Below are positions 1 to 12,157 of a stretch of 64,000 nt of DNA, one piece after another (position 1 is the stretch's first letter; each line of letters opens with the position of its first letter). The translations under genes and the position numbers were made by a program. The notes beneath the pieces were generated by a model. The model was not told where the DNA came from. It searched no databases and saw nothing but the letters and a program-made list of their open reading frames with translations. This DNA comes from Apoda limacodes (Eukaryota; Arthropoda; Insecta; Lepidoptera; Limacodidae): contig OX291557.1 in assembly GCA_946406115.1 (NCBI GenBank), forward strand, positions 4,000,501 through 4,064,500. The letters are read 5' to 3'.

Positions 1-31
1 TCACCGGTCGCTTTTGTTATGAGTAACGTAC

Positions 32-62
32 TAGCTGACGCTCTAAAGTATTTTTTGCCGCT
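32..62 (-). CDS. LPCAT: Possible small downstream exon of LPCAT (doubtful)
   Basis: On the minus strand a good pyrimidine-rich acceptor ends in CAG at 65-63. The reading phase needed after the 1652-1527 exon (one base completes a codon) gives a reading with a TLERQL block, reminiscent of the LE-x2-L-x-RYS stretch that follows this point in vertebrate LPCAT1. A GTACGT donor at 31-26 would close the exon after 31 bases. If that donor is not used the frame meets TAA at 19-17. Seen: splice signals and frame. Inferred: exon identity. A chance match is quite possible. Confidence 0.25.
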
Positions 63-255
63 CTGCATAGAAAATGTTCGGAAAAAGAATAATTTTAACT
101 TCTACAACTTAGTACCTACAATAAAATCGCGCTAGTTTTTAGGACTTATTTTAAGATGTGTATGTCACGCTAGACTATCCAATATCCATCCATACATCCA
201 CGCGTTTTTTGCGCATTTCAAATTAATCAATGTGTAACCGGTAATTCAAGACCTC

Positions 256-1449
256 ATGGAGAAACGACGCTATCTGCCACTGCAGTCTTCCGATGACGCT
301 AAGTCATATGGGCAGCTTAATAAACAAATCTCAAAGTCCTTGCATCAAGACATCCGCTCCTTTAATATCAAAAATATTAAGGAGACGATAGAAGAACCAA
401 GGCTCCAAAGTGTTTACAAGAGACATGTTTGCCCAATGCAAAGACGGTTGACAAGGCTGAAAAGAGAAGACGGCAATGTAGCGTCGACTAAACCAGAGAT
501 GTTGAGGGAGGTGGAGAGATTCTATGGACAGCTTTATGAGTCGGTCACTAAACCCATTGCAAGCTTGGCCAAAGACCCAGAGCCAAGCTGACCTAAAACT
601 ATACCGAAGATATCCCAGACATCAGCCTGTACGAGATTAAGATGGCTCTGAAACAGCTAAAAGACAACAAGGCGCCGAGTGATGACGGAATCACAGCTGA
701 GCTTCTGAGAGCAGGTGGAACACCGGTACTCAAAGTCCTCCAGAAGCTCTTTTTTTTTTTCTCTCTCTTTCTTTCCGTCCTGCTTGAAAGTACAACGCCA
801 GGAGCATGGAGCAGAGGCGTGGTGGTGCTGTTTCTAAAGAAAGGCGATAACACTTTGCTAAAGAACTACAGACCCATCAAGCTTTTGAGCCATGTTTCTG
901 AGCTATTCTCCAGACTGAGGAGTACAACTTGCCACTATGCTTAGCGTTTGTGGATTATGAGAAAGCCTTTGATTCGGTCGAAACGTGGGCGGTGCTTGAG
1001 TCTCTCCAGCGATGCCGTATTGACTATTTTTTTGCCGTATTGCCGTATTTTTGATTCCTGATGTGGTATATCGAAGTGCTGATTGATGAAGTGTTTGTAC
1101 AATTACGCCACCATGTCGATCCGAGTACAGGAGCAGAGTTCGAGGGCAATTCCATTGCAACGAGGAGTAGCGTCATTTCTCCAAAACTGTTCACTGCTGT
1201 ATTGGATGATGCCTACAAAATTCTGGAGTGGAAAGGACTCGGCATCAATGTCAACGGCGAGTACATCACCCACCTTCGATTTGCCGATGATATTGTGGTC
1301 ATGGCAGAATCGATGGAAGACCTCAGCACAATGCTCGAAGACCTCAATCGAGTTTCCCTACGGGTGAGCCTTAACATGAATGTTCAAGCTGTGCCCTATG
1401 TCCAGCGATGGACTTCTTGCGGCTGAGATAATGATGATGATGATGATGA
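256..1449 (+). pseudogene. RTE-type non-LTR retrotransposon relic (reverse transcriptase and 3' end)
   Basis: Fragments in all three plus frames align in order with the reverse transcriptase of insect RTE-like LINEs. They run from a linker with ERFYGQLYES (about 505-540) to LKQLKDNKAPSDDGITAELL (650-708), LKNYRPIKLLSHVSELFSR (859-915), FVDYEKAFDSVE (about 950-985) and HLRFADDIVVMAES (1270-1311). The last holds the FADD catalytic motif. The copy ends in a TGA-type simple repeat (1427-1449), the usual RTE tail. It is broken by stops, frameshifts, a T/C-rich low-complexity stretch (about 748-775) and a deletion near 915-945. It is a dead copy lying in or beside the 3' part of the LPCAT gene. Confidence 0.85.
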
Positions 1450-1526
1450 ACCGGTAATTATTCCTGTAATACCCTCAAGATTCTTTAAAAATTATGCTTC
1501 CTAAGATTTTAATTTCCAGTTCTCAC

Positions 1527-1652
1527 CCCAAATGATTCCTGATGTCGTTGACCTCCATGGCAGCTGCAGCCCCAGGGATGCCGAGGGTCTTGGCGCGCGC
1601 GATCAGGCGACAGTCATCGTACGTACAGTCCAGCACGGGGATGCCCAGGGCT
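1527..1652 (-). CDS. LPCAT: LPCAT exon: C-terminal side of acyltransferase region
   Basis: Internal exon of 126 bp between a CAG acceptor (ends 1653) and a GTGAGA donor (starts 1526). It begins with one base completing the AA left by the 1984-1847 exon and ends leaving two bases. It reads ALGIPVLDCTYDDCRLIARA, then GIPGAAAAMEVNDIRNHLG. In LPCAT1/LPCAT2 this corresponds to the segment after MAEALG that carries Y/F-E-D-C and leads into the EF-hand region. LPCAT moves an acyl group from acyl-CoA to lysophosphatidylcholine (Lands cycle) at the ER or lipid-droplet membrane. Later exons are outside the window or unrecognised. Confidence 0.88.
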
Positions 1653-1846
1653 CTGGAACGTAAACAGTATGATATAGAGTAATATTTCATATTACAACAG
1701 CCACCTGTGAAAACGTGTGAGATTGTTTTATCAGACCGATGACGTCTCTCGCCAGCAGAGCATTTCAGGATTAAAACCTTTAATATAATATATGATATAA
1801 CCAAAGCATGCAAAACACTCATACCTATAGGAAAATAAGAACTTAC

Positions 1847-1984
1847 TTAGCCATAACATCTCTGACATTCCTCGCGTACAACTTCGGATCCCGCTTCTCC
1901 TCTTCGCTTGGGTAGTATACAGGCAGAAACTCGATCACGCAAGCGCTGTGCACTTGCGTCAGAGTCAGCCACAGGAGCTTCAGC
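1847..1984 (-). CDS. LPCAT: LPCAT exon: conserved LPVY / PSEEEK segment
   Basis: Internal exon of 138 bp, acceptor TTCCAG ending at 1985 and donor GTAAGT starting at 1846. The translation runs LKLLWLTLTQVHS, then VIEFLPVYYPSEEEKRDPKL and YARNVRDVMAK. This closely follows the family segment with E-F-L-P-V-Y and P-S-E-E-E-K, downstream of the EGT substrate-binding motif. Start phase 2 and end phase 2 join exactly to the exons on both sides. No stop or frameshift. Confidence 0.92.
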   Translation of the reverse strand, partial: AEAPVADSDASAQRLRDRVSACILPKRRGEAGSEVVREECQRCYG

Positions 1985-2266
1985 CTGGAATATTAAAATG
2001 TCAAACTGTAATCATTTTGTATGGAATTTAGATCCGAAACCAAATATACAATAAAATCGTTTTTTTTTATAGAGGAGATCGAGGTCCCAGACATAAAAAA
2101 GGAGCCGAAAAGCTTGAAATCATTAAATAGAGTACAAACAATTTTTTGAATTGAGAAATAAAATATGATAAAATAAATGATGTTACCTACTTCAACTTAA
2201 AATGTTTAGTGGAAATGTTTCTGGGTACGCAAAAACAAACCTATAATGCGATATAAGTAAACCTAC

Positions 2267-2421
2267 GCGCCAGGTCCCTCCCAGGTCCAGGTAACAGTGT
2301 CCATAGGATTTGGATAAGTGATGGTTACAGGCTGAACGGGTACTCCTGGGTAGAACCCGCCTGGCTTGAAGGTTATCAAGCACGACCTGTTAGTGCACGT
2401 GCCCTCCGGGAATATTAGTAT
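2267..2421 (-). CDS. LPCAT: LPCAT exon: PlsC motif III (FPEGTCTNRS)
   Basis: Internal exon of 155 bp; acceptor TTTGCAG ends at 2422 and donor GTAGGT starts at 2266. It begins in phase 0 with ILIFPEGTCTNRSCLITFKP and continues through GVPVQPVTITYPNP and WTWEGPG. The E-G-T core is acyltransferase motif III, which binds the phosphate of the lysophospholipid acceptor; P-G-V-P-V-Q-P-V is motif IV. Identity over this exon to the LPCAT1/2 family is high enough to separate it from generic AGPATs. Confidence 0.95.
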
Positions 2422-2559
2422 CTGCAAAAAAAACTTCTCTATTAAATAACAAAAAATATGTATTTTTATGTAACTTTCAAAAGAAGGGTAATGTTTTTTC
2501 GGATACATATGTAAGTATGTACTTTTGTATGTATGGCCTTAACTTTATGTATATAAGTA

Positions 2560-2760
2560 TATGACCACACCGCCCGTGGAAACGATGGGGAAGAAGGTTC
2601 TCGAGTGGCGACCAGAGCTTCTACCAGATGGACAAACGAGCTGGCAAGAGCCACAGGATGCTGGAAGCGTTACAGACCGCTGATGACCAGCGATATGGCA
2701 AATAAATGAGGGAGAAGGAGGCGTCTACGTGCTGAGACCATGCAATGATGATCACGAACT
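2560..2760 (+). pseudogene. 3' end of an RTE-like LINE (C-terminal relic)
   Basis: A plus-strand stretch reads, with lesions, as the arginine-rich C-terminus of RTE-type reverse transcriptases. It holds R-W-T-N-E-L-A-R-A-T-G-C-W (about 2615-2655) followed by the terminal region before the 3' tail. It is separate from the 256-1449 copy because LPCAT exons lie between them. No coding capacity remains. Confidence 0.5.
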
Positions 2761-4738
2761 ATTATATCCTTATTTGGACACAACCATACACCAAAAAATA
2801 AGGAATAATATGCAGACTTTATCTACCTGCACTTTATACCTACTACAATTTCTCATAAAACGAAAATGTGTGTCATCTAGGCACATTTCTTTACAACCTT
2901 GACGAACCTTTTATCTTTTGTAGTTCATAGAATAAATAAATACAAAGATTCGTTACTTCGTCACTCATTCATCGATCTATCATCACAAAGTTGCCTGGTA
3001 GATATCGCTTAAGCGATAGGTCGCCAATCAGTACAAACACAAAATTGTTCTTTCTATTAATTTTGCATATTTAAAACTGTGTGCAAAATGTATTCTTTCA
3101 TTCATTCACAAACTCTTTGTATCTTTCCACAGGAACACCCTGAAAGTTTCGCATAAAATATTACAATCAATTGTTTAATTTCCGATATTTAATTTGAGGT
3201 AAAACTCACACAAAAAATATACAGTAAACGACCTTCTATTTTGATGTCGGATAAAAGGAAGTGAAATCAGAACAAAAACTGTCTCATGACTTGCCTTTCC
3301 ACTCGTAAAAACTTATCAAATAAAGACGCGTGGCTTTAAATAAAACTTGACAAAGCGCACACAGGAGATAGCAATCACGTACTTACTACATCATATGCTT
3401 AAGTGTCAATAATCCAGGTAAAGAGCGAAGATTCGTACACTGTGTCATACACACGACTTTACATATATTTTAAATGCGTTTAATCTCATATGTACTTGAA
3501 CTGTTTTAGGGACCTGCAGCTCAATTGCAAGACTATTATTTCGTCATGTACGTCCGTCCGTATGTCACATCTTTATAATTTTTGACAAAGGTGTCTAGGT
3601 CACATTAGAGGTCTACTAGGCCATACAATTTTGCTTTGAAATTAAAAATAATAATAAAAGGGCAGCCCCTCCATACATTGAATGAACTAACTGACGAAAT
3701 GGAATAGCATTATATAGGGTATCGTTGGATAGGTCTTACAAAATAAATTTGAAGCTCTTTAGTAACTTTTTCATATACATTTTAGGAGTTTTTGGCTTCC
3801 AAAGCTAAAAAATTTGGTCCTACTCGCTGTAACTTTTAAACTCATGGTAATAAGTGTTCTATTAATACTTACAACAAAAAATGTTTTGAATAAACTCAAT
3901 TAACAAGGTAACCGCAATAATTCTTATCCTACGAAACCCTAGCCTAAAGCGTGTACCACACGCACTTGTGGCAGTTGATAGAACATATTAAAATATTTTC
4001 AAAATAGGTAATTCCAAATCAGATATTTCTCCTATACAACCTTCGGTGCACTAAATATTTATAACTATTAACATTTAACTGCTATGAAAATAATTAACAA
4101 TACATTAAAAACTACATTATAATAAAAATGTAAAAAATCTATAACCAATAAATATAATATATTAAACTAAAGAAGCATCGAAGAGGCCTGCAAAAATTTT
4201 CAAAATGCGTTTTGTCTAATATATAAATTTCAAAATTTTATTTATTTTAATAATCAAAGTCTAAAAATAAATCCTACATGAGAGAGAAATGATATTTCTA
4301 ATGCGAAATAGATAGCATAACGGTATTTTTACTGTTAAGCAAAATTTAATAGTTCTAAAGAAATCTAATTATGTTGACCCTAGCAATTAATCATAGCTTT
4401 CACATTTACAGCATGATTAAAATTCTTAATATTATATATCAAAGTTTTTATCGGTTTTGAATATACCTGAATTGTAGAACGTTTCATTAGATTACCAGAC
4501 ACACTGGTTTTACTGTGCTTGATTACCTACTGATAAATAATTTGGTTATATAAAATTATAATTTGGTTATTTAAAATTAAAGTTTGACTGAATCATTTAT
4601 TCTAAAGTAGAAATGACAAATGACTTTCATTAAAGATCGATGATTGTGCAAATTCCAATTTAATTCATACAATAAAATTTAGTTCACAAATTTTTTGCTA
4701 CCTCTATTCCGCTACACTACTTTGTAACTAATAAAAGA
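2761..4738. other. LPCAT intron, no gene seen
   Basis: AT-rich DNA without a credible reading frame on either strand. It lies in the intron between the 2421-2267 and 7308-7196 exons. Short poly-A/T runs only. Confidence 0.6.
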
Positions 4739-5118
4739 ACCGGTAAAGTGCGAGTCAGACTCGCGCACCGAGGGTTCCGTTAAAGGTAAAATGTATTGAG
4801 GGACAAACTTAACTTTGCCGATAGACGACTGTTATCCCAATACATCAACATATGTCGCGGTTGGTTTAATAACTGCAAATAAGTTTAATAATTGCTTCTT
4901 GCCAAATTTTATGATGACATAACATACGACAAAAATGTCCGTATTTCGACTGTTTTTTTATTGCGTTGACTTAGAAGCTTGATTTACAGTTTCAAGGGAC
5001 TGCAGACTTTAGCATTTGATATTAATTTCAAAATGATACCTTCACTCGTTCCTGAGAAAAAGGATCTTGACAGACAGACGGACAATAAAGTGATCCTATA
5101 AAGGTTCCTTTCCTAAAA
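4739..5118 (+). repeat. Interspersed repeat with the 'AAGTGCGAGTC' signature
   Basis: It starts near ACCGGTAAAGTGCGAGTCAG followed by CGCGCACCGAGGGTTCCG and ends with a CAGACAGACGGAC segment. A related stretch recurs at 16651-16770 (GGACAAACTTAACTTTGCCG shared), and the head signature recurs at 31134, 31455, 22845-23240 and 50125-50415. It belongs to a very abundant class of lepidopteran non-coding repeats; I cannot assign its class from sequence alone. Confidence 0.6.
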
Positions 5119-5339
5119 ACGGATAATCATTTATTTGACACCTTATCTAACAACTAAAGTTTAAGGTACTTGTAATAGTATTAACTATACTATTTCTTTA
5201 TTTTCTCGATGACAGTTCTAATTTGATAGTTGTAGTGTTGTGACCAAATTGGTAATGATATCGATCGCATATATTTATTATGTTTTGAACAAAGACAAAT
5301 ACAACAAAAACATTCAAATATATTTTTTCAAGGTGGGAA

Positions 5340-6690
5340 CACTCAATGGCCCACCGCCATGTTGTGTTTGTTTTAATCTGTCACTCGCAACATGGCGGTC
5401 GTCCTACATAGCCACTACATTTCTGTTCGCTGAGTTTTTTCACATTATCCATACGTTACGTTGTGTATTTTGTGTTCCTCCGTGTTGAATGCTGCCCAGC
5501 TGTCAAGTATCAAATTGCCTAAAGGAACTGGTGATCAAAGATCGTAATTGCTTTGAAGCAAAGTATCAAAATGGTGGCCCGCTATTACCACTGACGCTAT
5601 TGCGAGAGCGTGTTGCGGCCGCATTAGGAATTAGTGGACCTACTGTTTCAAAAATTACTACCGAAGCTGACGGTACAAGCGGCATACAGGAAAATAAACT
5701 TCGTACGCCGAAGAGAAAACGCCAACTACGTCGTGTGACATCGGTTGACAACTGCGACGCTGACGCTATTTGTCGTAATAAATATGACTATTACTTGAGC
5801 AAAGACATTCCAAAACTTAAAAAACTTGTTTTTTTCTTTACGTGAATGTGGTTTGTTCCATGGCCAAAAATCGTCATTAAGCTTGGTTTTGAAAGAAATT
5901 GGATTTTCTTATAAAAAATCGGACAAACGTAAAATATTGATGGAGCGTCACGACGTTGCTATGGCTCGCTGCGAATATTTTTAGCGAAGCCAAAAAGATA
6001 TCAGATTGGTCAAATGTTATTTTCACTGACGAGACTTGGTTAAATCCAAACCACACAGTTTCTAAGAACTGGACTGACGACAGCGCCGCTTCCACTATTT
6101 TAGTGCCAATGGGAAAAGGTGAACGCCTTATCCTATGCCATGCAGGGTCTATGAAAGGATTCGTGTCAGATGCTTTACTGGCCTTTAAATCCATGAAAAC
6201 AGTGGACTACCACGAAGAAATGAACGCGGAGTTTTATGAAGGATGGTTTAAAGAAATGGTGCAATCTCTGGAAGAACCGTCGATAATTATTTTTTACAAC
6301 GCTAAATATCACTCCAGACAAATGGATAAAATGCCGACGCAGGCCAATAAAAAACAAGAGATAATTGACTGGCTCCATCGTCATGGCGAAAATGTAGATA
6401 ATACTATATTAAAAGTACAATTACTGGATATTTTAAAATCGAAAAAAAACCTCCCTAAAAGATATATTACCGACAAAATAGCTGCCGAATATGGTCATTG
6501 GGTTCTAAGACTTCCGCCGTATCAACGCCAGTAATGCAACTAATATGGGCACAAATCAAAGGACACGCCGCTCGAAACAATACCCATCCCCTTTTTACGG
6601 CAAACAATGTATGTATACATAATGTAAAAAAGACGCTTGTTCAAGTTTCCACACGAGCTGTCATCGAGAAAATAAGGAAATGGAAATAGT
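5340..6690 (+). pseudogene. Tc1/IS630-like DDE transposase relic
   Basis: Four plus-strand pieces in shifted frames form one broken transposase. An N-terminal HTH-like part with ALGISGPTVSKI lies at 5489-5845, a middle piece at about 5846-5980, a DDE core at 5956-6534 and the C-terminus to 6689. Catalytic D1 is present in VIFTDETW (about 6018-6041). The second motif reads IIFYNAKYHS with Y where D is expected, and the third reads QLIWAQIK with Q where E is expected. Two of three catalytic acidic residues are gone, so it could not work even without the frameshifts. An 11-bp inverted pair CCGCCATGTTG / CAACATGGCGG (5354-5364 and 5388-5398) precedes it and may be a subterminal repeat. Confidence 0.8.
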
Positions 6691-7195
6691 ATAATATCAC
6701 TAACTATCAATATTTCGCTTCTTTAAATTCGTTGTTAAAATTTATTGCTATTCAAAATCGCAAAAACATATTTACTCTTGTGATACCAGAAAATTATATA
6801 TAGTGATTCAAATTCAAACTCTGATTAGGTATTTTTATTGAAGTCGACTTTTAAACAGCACTTTTAAATCGTCAATTTAACTATTAATTTTATAGACTGT
6901 ATCTATTACCAGTTCGGAACTATTTTACCACCGAAAAGAGCAGGCAAATTTTCAGTAGTTAGCTTAAATACAGTTAAAAATAATACAATATGAAAAAAAA
7001 ACATTTAATAAACATTTGATAATTAATTAATCTACTGACATTATGGATGAATATCCGTTTTGCGACTTTGATAAATAGCGTTGTATGATAATAACACATT
7101 AAGAATAGCAAAAGATTTGTAGTTAAAGATGTTTAGTATAATGCAATTTGTATGATTTTTTTTGGATGGATCCACCTTGAACGTCAAGAACATAC
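6691..7195. other. LPCAT intron, no gene seen
   Basis: AT-rich intronic sequence between the transposase relic and the 7308-7196 exon. Nothing recognisable. Confidence 0.6.
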
Positions 7196-7308
7196 CTGAG
7201 GCCAGTCCTCCTTTGACGTAGCCCTCTCAATGATCTCCTTGATGGTGTTCTGTCGGGAGTTAGGGTCGTCCCTCCACACGTACACAGGCTGAGTGTAGTT
7301 GAGCAGTT
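7196..7308 (-). CDS. LPCAT: LPCAT exon: motif II region (DPNSRQNT)
   Basis: Internal exon of 113 bp; acceptor TTGCAG ends at 7309 and donor GTATGT starts at 7195. It needs one base from the exon before it and ends in phase 0, joining exactly to the ILIFPEG exon. It reads LLNYTQPVYVWRDDPNSRQN, then EIIERATSKEDWPQ. The D-P-N-S-R block is acyltransferase motif II of LPCATs. Both candidate upstream exons (28254-28031 and 14727-14516) leave exactly one base, so either can precede it. Confidence 0.92.
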
Positions 7309-7437
7309 CTGCAAGTTACACAACAGTTCGTTCACTTACTAACTTGGACTTGGAGTATAGAGTATAGTGCTCGGTGTCGGATGATGACCTAGAGACTACC
7401 AGGCGCATTATGTAATCCAAATATTTAGAATAGTATT

Positions 7438-7556
7438 TTATATAGTATAGTATATAGTATGGTATATAGTATAGTATATAGTATGGTATATAGTATAGTA
7501 TATAGTATGGTATATGGTATAGTATATAGTATGGTATATAGTATAGTATATAGCCC
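7438..7556. repeat. Microsatellite, TATAGTA/TGGTATATAG type
   Basis: Near-perfect 20-22 bp higher-order repeats built from TATAGTATAG and TATAGTATGG, about five to six units. It is a simple sequence in an LPCAT intron, and the reading frame through it is spurious. Confidence 0.9.
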
Positions 7557-10327
7557 CTATACTAGTATATAAGTAGTAGCAGTAGTAAAACACTTTATTG
7601 CAGAAGTAACAGAATAACATTATAAAAACTTAATGGATAACATAAAATATAGGCGGTCTTATCGCTACGGAGTGGTTTCTTTCAGAAAACCTTTGGAAAG
7701 AGAAGAAAACGGTAGTCAGTCTTAAATAAGTTTTGTACTAAGATGTAGTTCTAAAATGGAGCTAGTTTTTCATTTATATAAGTGACTTTATATTTATATT
7801 TTGACCTAAGGCCAGAGTTGAAGCCGTCCAAATGCTCGAACAGCTGAGCTGCTCAGGTTACATTTATAATATAAAAAATATAAGTATAACTTTTACAACT
7901 TCAAAAATTAAAACACCCTGTCTGTCTTAAGCTGTTGTGACCCTGTTGCAACCATATCCATATCGGTAAGCACTATTGTATGTAACATCCCGCGCTCTAT
8001 TTGAATTATGTATTATTCCTGCGGAAACTTTTTCGGGATAATATCGTCTGTATCTTTTTCTGTCTTCTCAACAATCTCTGTGCTAAAATCACCTTAATTG
8101 GTTGCTCCCTAGCGGCGCTAAGCAATAACAAATCTTTCACATATATATATATATATATATTAGTTTGGATGATTCACATACCCAAATATAATGTTATATA
8201 CCTACTTATAAATTATATTAGATGTACAAAACATTAGATATATTATATACTTAGCCATATGTTATAAATATGAATACCTACATTAACATGCATACTTTAA
8301 CTTGCAAATTTTAAGAAAGCAACTAAGCATCTGCATTAGGTAAGCTAACAGTAAGTCAACAAACTACTTATTTTCTTGTTAATGTTAAATATTATATATA
8401 CATATATATATATATAAACCGTATCCTAAACAGCTTAAAGAACTCACAATCACTTACAATATATGTATGAAGAACTCTTGTTAGAAATTCAAGGTTTTCA
8501 TTTCTATAAAAATGTGAATAACATGAGTTTGTTGAACTATAAACAGGAACCTAAACGAACCGAACGTAACCTTCACCTTCATGAGATCCAACACCAAGAT
8601 CACTCCCGTTCGAACCCCGGACATCCCTTGAGATCAAAATAAACCGTGTGTCGCTTCTTCGATCGCTGATAGTCTTGCCAAATTCTAACAATAGCACAAA
8701 CTTACGTATTCAGACGGAAAAAAAACGAAACTACTAGAAACATGATTAATTTGCATCAGAGTGTCGCTTCTGTTTTGTAATTTCTGACATAATAGACTAT
8801 TGACAATGTAAAAAAGCGTGATGCGCGTTATTGTCAATAATAAACAGAGGTAAATATTGTTATATTTCGAAGGAAATTTTGCCATTTTAAAATATTTTTG
8901 AATTTGAAATTCCACAGAAAGAGTAAAATTATAGGATATTCGGTAACAAACGACAATACTTCGTCGTATTCTGAATTCTGTGAGAACAAAGCCAGTAACG
9001 GCAATTTGTAACAGATAAAATATTTTATAAAATTACCTAAGGTTAAAATTAAAACTATAAAACAGAAATAACAATGCATCCCGAACCAAAAAATAGTGTC
9101 CTTTAAATTTATCCGTCCAATCTAGGAAGGTAATCGTAGGGACTGAATTCCATTTTACACATTTTTTATTTCAATTCGTAGTTGTAGGGATAATATATAG
9201 GTAGGTATCTATTCCTTAATCTGTATAACATGTGTCACATTTGTCACATGTGTCACAAGCATATTCTTAAAGCAAATCCTTTGAAAGTGAAGCCCTACTA
9301 TAACCAGATCGTGTTATCCAATTTTTCTATTATACCTACCTCCGTCTAAGACAAGGTGTTGAATTGTGTCTAACATTATGTAAGAGTATAATGTTGGTTG
9401 TTAACATGTTGTTAACGTGTTACGTGTCCTTTGAAGTACGAAAGTCTCGAGATCTTTTGCCAATAAATGGTCTACCATCCACATATAGAAATATTGCAAA
9501 TCTAACTAAGGCAGAGATATAGAGAGATCGTAGGCATATGGTCTTGACATTAACTTAGGAGTCTAAAACACGTAAGTCTGCATGGGATTTCATAAATTTC
9601 AATATCTGCATGAATTTATATTTGATGAGAACTTTATTGGTCACCGAAAATATGTGCTTTAGTGTGTAGTCTCTCTGGTAATCTATCGGATAACTAGAAA
9701 GTTCGCTTATAAAATATGCCTCCCTCCATTATCTCTTCCGTAACATAGGATAAATTGTTTTTAAAAATTTTGGTCTAAAGTAGAGAACAGGCCTTAAACA
9801 AGGAATCTCAGCAAATCCTTATTTTCATGTGACCCAGCGCAAAATTTTCGTGTCTGAAAGTGATATTCATGATAACTGAAGTTTTTTGATTTACCTTTTT
9901 TATTGGGACCAGTCCAGTCCAATCCAGTTATTCTGAACTCCACTAAACATTTGAAAACTTGATATAAGAATCTTGATTTTGTATTTTGGACTATTCTAAA
10001 CAATTTGAACTTCTGACAATTTTTACAGCAAAGAATTTGTCTTAACTAGATTTAAGATAATTTTGGGGTTCCGACTGCAAATATATAAGAGAATCATTAC
10101 TTAGATCTTATTTTTTGGGCATCTTCGAAGATATTAAGTAACTAAAAATGCGGATATTCTTAAGAGTTTTTTCACATATTTTTTGTTTGGCGACGATATT
10201 TTTTTTTAATATCTTCAAAGTTATACGCTAATATATATATTAATTTATCTCAAAAACGGTAAGGTGAGGTAAAAAATGACTTGATGAAATGAAATAGTCC
10301 GAAATATAAGATCCGTTGATTTCATAT
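7557..10327. other. LPCAT intron, no gene seen
   Basis: AT-rich. It contains (AT)n tracts at 8141-8161 and about 8394-8416 and a short TGTGTCACAT-type repeat at about 9228-9258. No supported gene. Confidence 0.6.
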
Positions 10328-10452
10328 CTAGGCTTGGCTGGGGGGGGGCAGAACTGATATAAAATGTCATTTTAATATAGTAAACATGTTCATTTTGAGC
10401 CAATTCCTTCTGGTAATGGGCACTTACCCTGCCTGTACCTCGCTACGCCCAT
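10328..10452 (+). repeat. Interspersed repeat with G-run (copy 1)
   Basis: Shares a long stretch with 18634-18792: a G homopolymer, then ATGTCATTTTAATATAGTAA, then TGTACCTCGCTACGC. Two dispersed copies about 8.3 kb apart in the same orientation. Class unknown. Confidence 0.7.
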
Positions 10453-12157
10453 GTTAGTTAATATTAATTCTTTGCCTAAAATACGAGTTTGTTTTAAAAA
10501 CGGCTAAACCAATGAGGTTGGTAAAAAAATGTGCAGAGTCTAAATGTGTTTAGAATAGTCGTGACGAAATATGGAAATCAAAAATACATTAGTTCTCGGG
10601 AATATATTCTCTTTTTTTATTTATTTTATTCAAGACAATCTTAGCAACATATTTCACCGGTTCACATCAAATTCCTGGGTGAAATGCTTATTAACTCGGT
10701 CACAGGTATTCAAAGCAATTTTATTATGGACATATTTTAAAATTATCAATTAAAACATCTTTTATATGACAACATTTTCGTAAAAGGAACGGTAATTTGA
10801 CACGAAACAAGTTTTGTTACCGACTTACAAATAAGAAAGTGAAGTAAATGTTATGTCTCTCAACAGCGGCGGCGTAGCCAGAAGATATAAACGGCAAAGG
10901 AGAAAGTGTTCAGTAGGTATGTAGATGACGTAACGTGGGCACAGAAATACACCTTGTATAATAAATTTATCGGCAAACGGCATAAATTCATAATTAAAAG
11001 AATTTCTATGGCATTTGCTTGGGCATGTTCAATGATATGTGTATAACACGAATTTACGCTATACCAGTTAACTAAGTAGGATTTTTTGAACATATTTCAT
11101 GTATATTTGGTTAATCATTATCTAATTCATATTTACGGATTTTAATACATATTTAATGGACTGTTAATAATACATACATATCGATGAATAATAGCGAACT
11201 AAATAGTGTATTAACTATCACACCTGCCGTAATAAAATGGGAACTTAAAACTCATTGCAAAGTAAATGAATTAATTTAGTTTGCAATTATAAAAATAAAA
11301 AGAGATAACAAAGTTTTATGATGACGAACAACACGAAACAAGGAAGTCTTATAGTTTAACCATGACCTTAATTTCGTCTGCCCACCTGCACGTCAGTCAT
11401 TTTACTCAAATTCAGATATTCTTTGGCGCAAAAATGTTGAAGAGTTAGCGAGTCCTAACGGCTACAAATATATTTAATTTAATAATAATAAATAATATAC
11501 CATCATTCGAAGAAAAAGTCAGAGATATAGGAAAGAATGTTTGTAACATTCACGTTTCACCGATGGTATTCCGTAAGGTGTTAAGTACTATTTACAAATT
11601 GTAACAATATTATGTATATTTACAATATAAAGAGCTACGTATGTAATTCCCCACCCGCGACTCACGCATTGTATTAGCAGAGCAGCCACACTAAAGCGAT
11701 TTTATTTGTAGCTCGATAAGGTAATTTTTTTGTCTTAAAATAGGACAAGAAACTAGTTTTCTAACTGATAGGTTGACATTACGAAATACCTCTGCGATCT
11801 AACCATTAAACTACAAGGAAAATATCAACTATGTACGCAGTTCTAAGCAGTTGTATGAACATTTCAAGCTTTCACTATTATGCTAATATTATTGGAATAG
11901 CTGGTACAAATATAAAAGCAGTTGGTTCAATGGGAGACCTTATCTATAAGAAATCAAGAGGCATTGGACTCAAGCAAGTACGCGTCTTTGTGACTTTGTG
12001 ACTTGGGTTGTGGAGAAAGTTTAATGAGAGGTTTGCAGACTTTAAATCACAAATTCCGAACAATATTTGTTTTATGTTGATATTGAAAGCGCCGGGTCCA
12101 CCTTACAGCTAAAACTAATTGAAATATAAAGCAACTCTCACCTGAAAACAGTATACA
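10453..12157. other. LPCAT intron, no gene; one short MITE-like block
   Basis: AT-rich. About 11497-11572 begins with ATACCATC and ends with GATGGTATT and resembles 18871-18960, so it may be a small MITE with about 9-bp ends. Nothing else supported. Confidence 0.5.

Noticed and set aside
7438..7620. Minus-strand frame with a repeating IYYTIYHT pattern
   Set aside because: It is the translation of a TATAGTATGG microsatellite, so no gene is supported.
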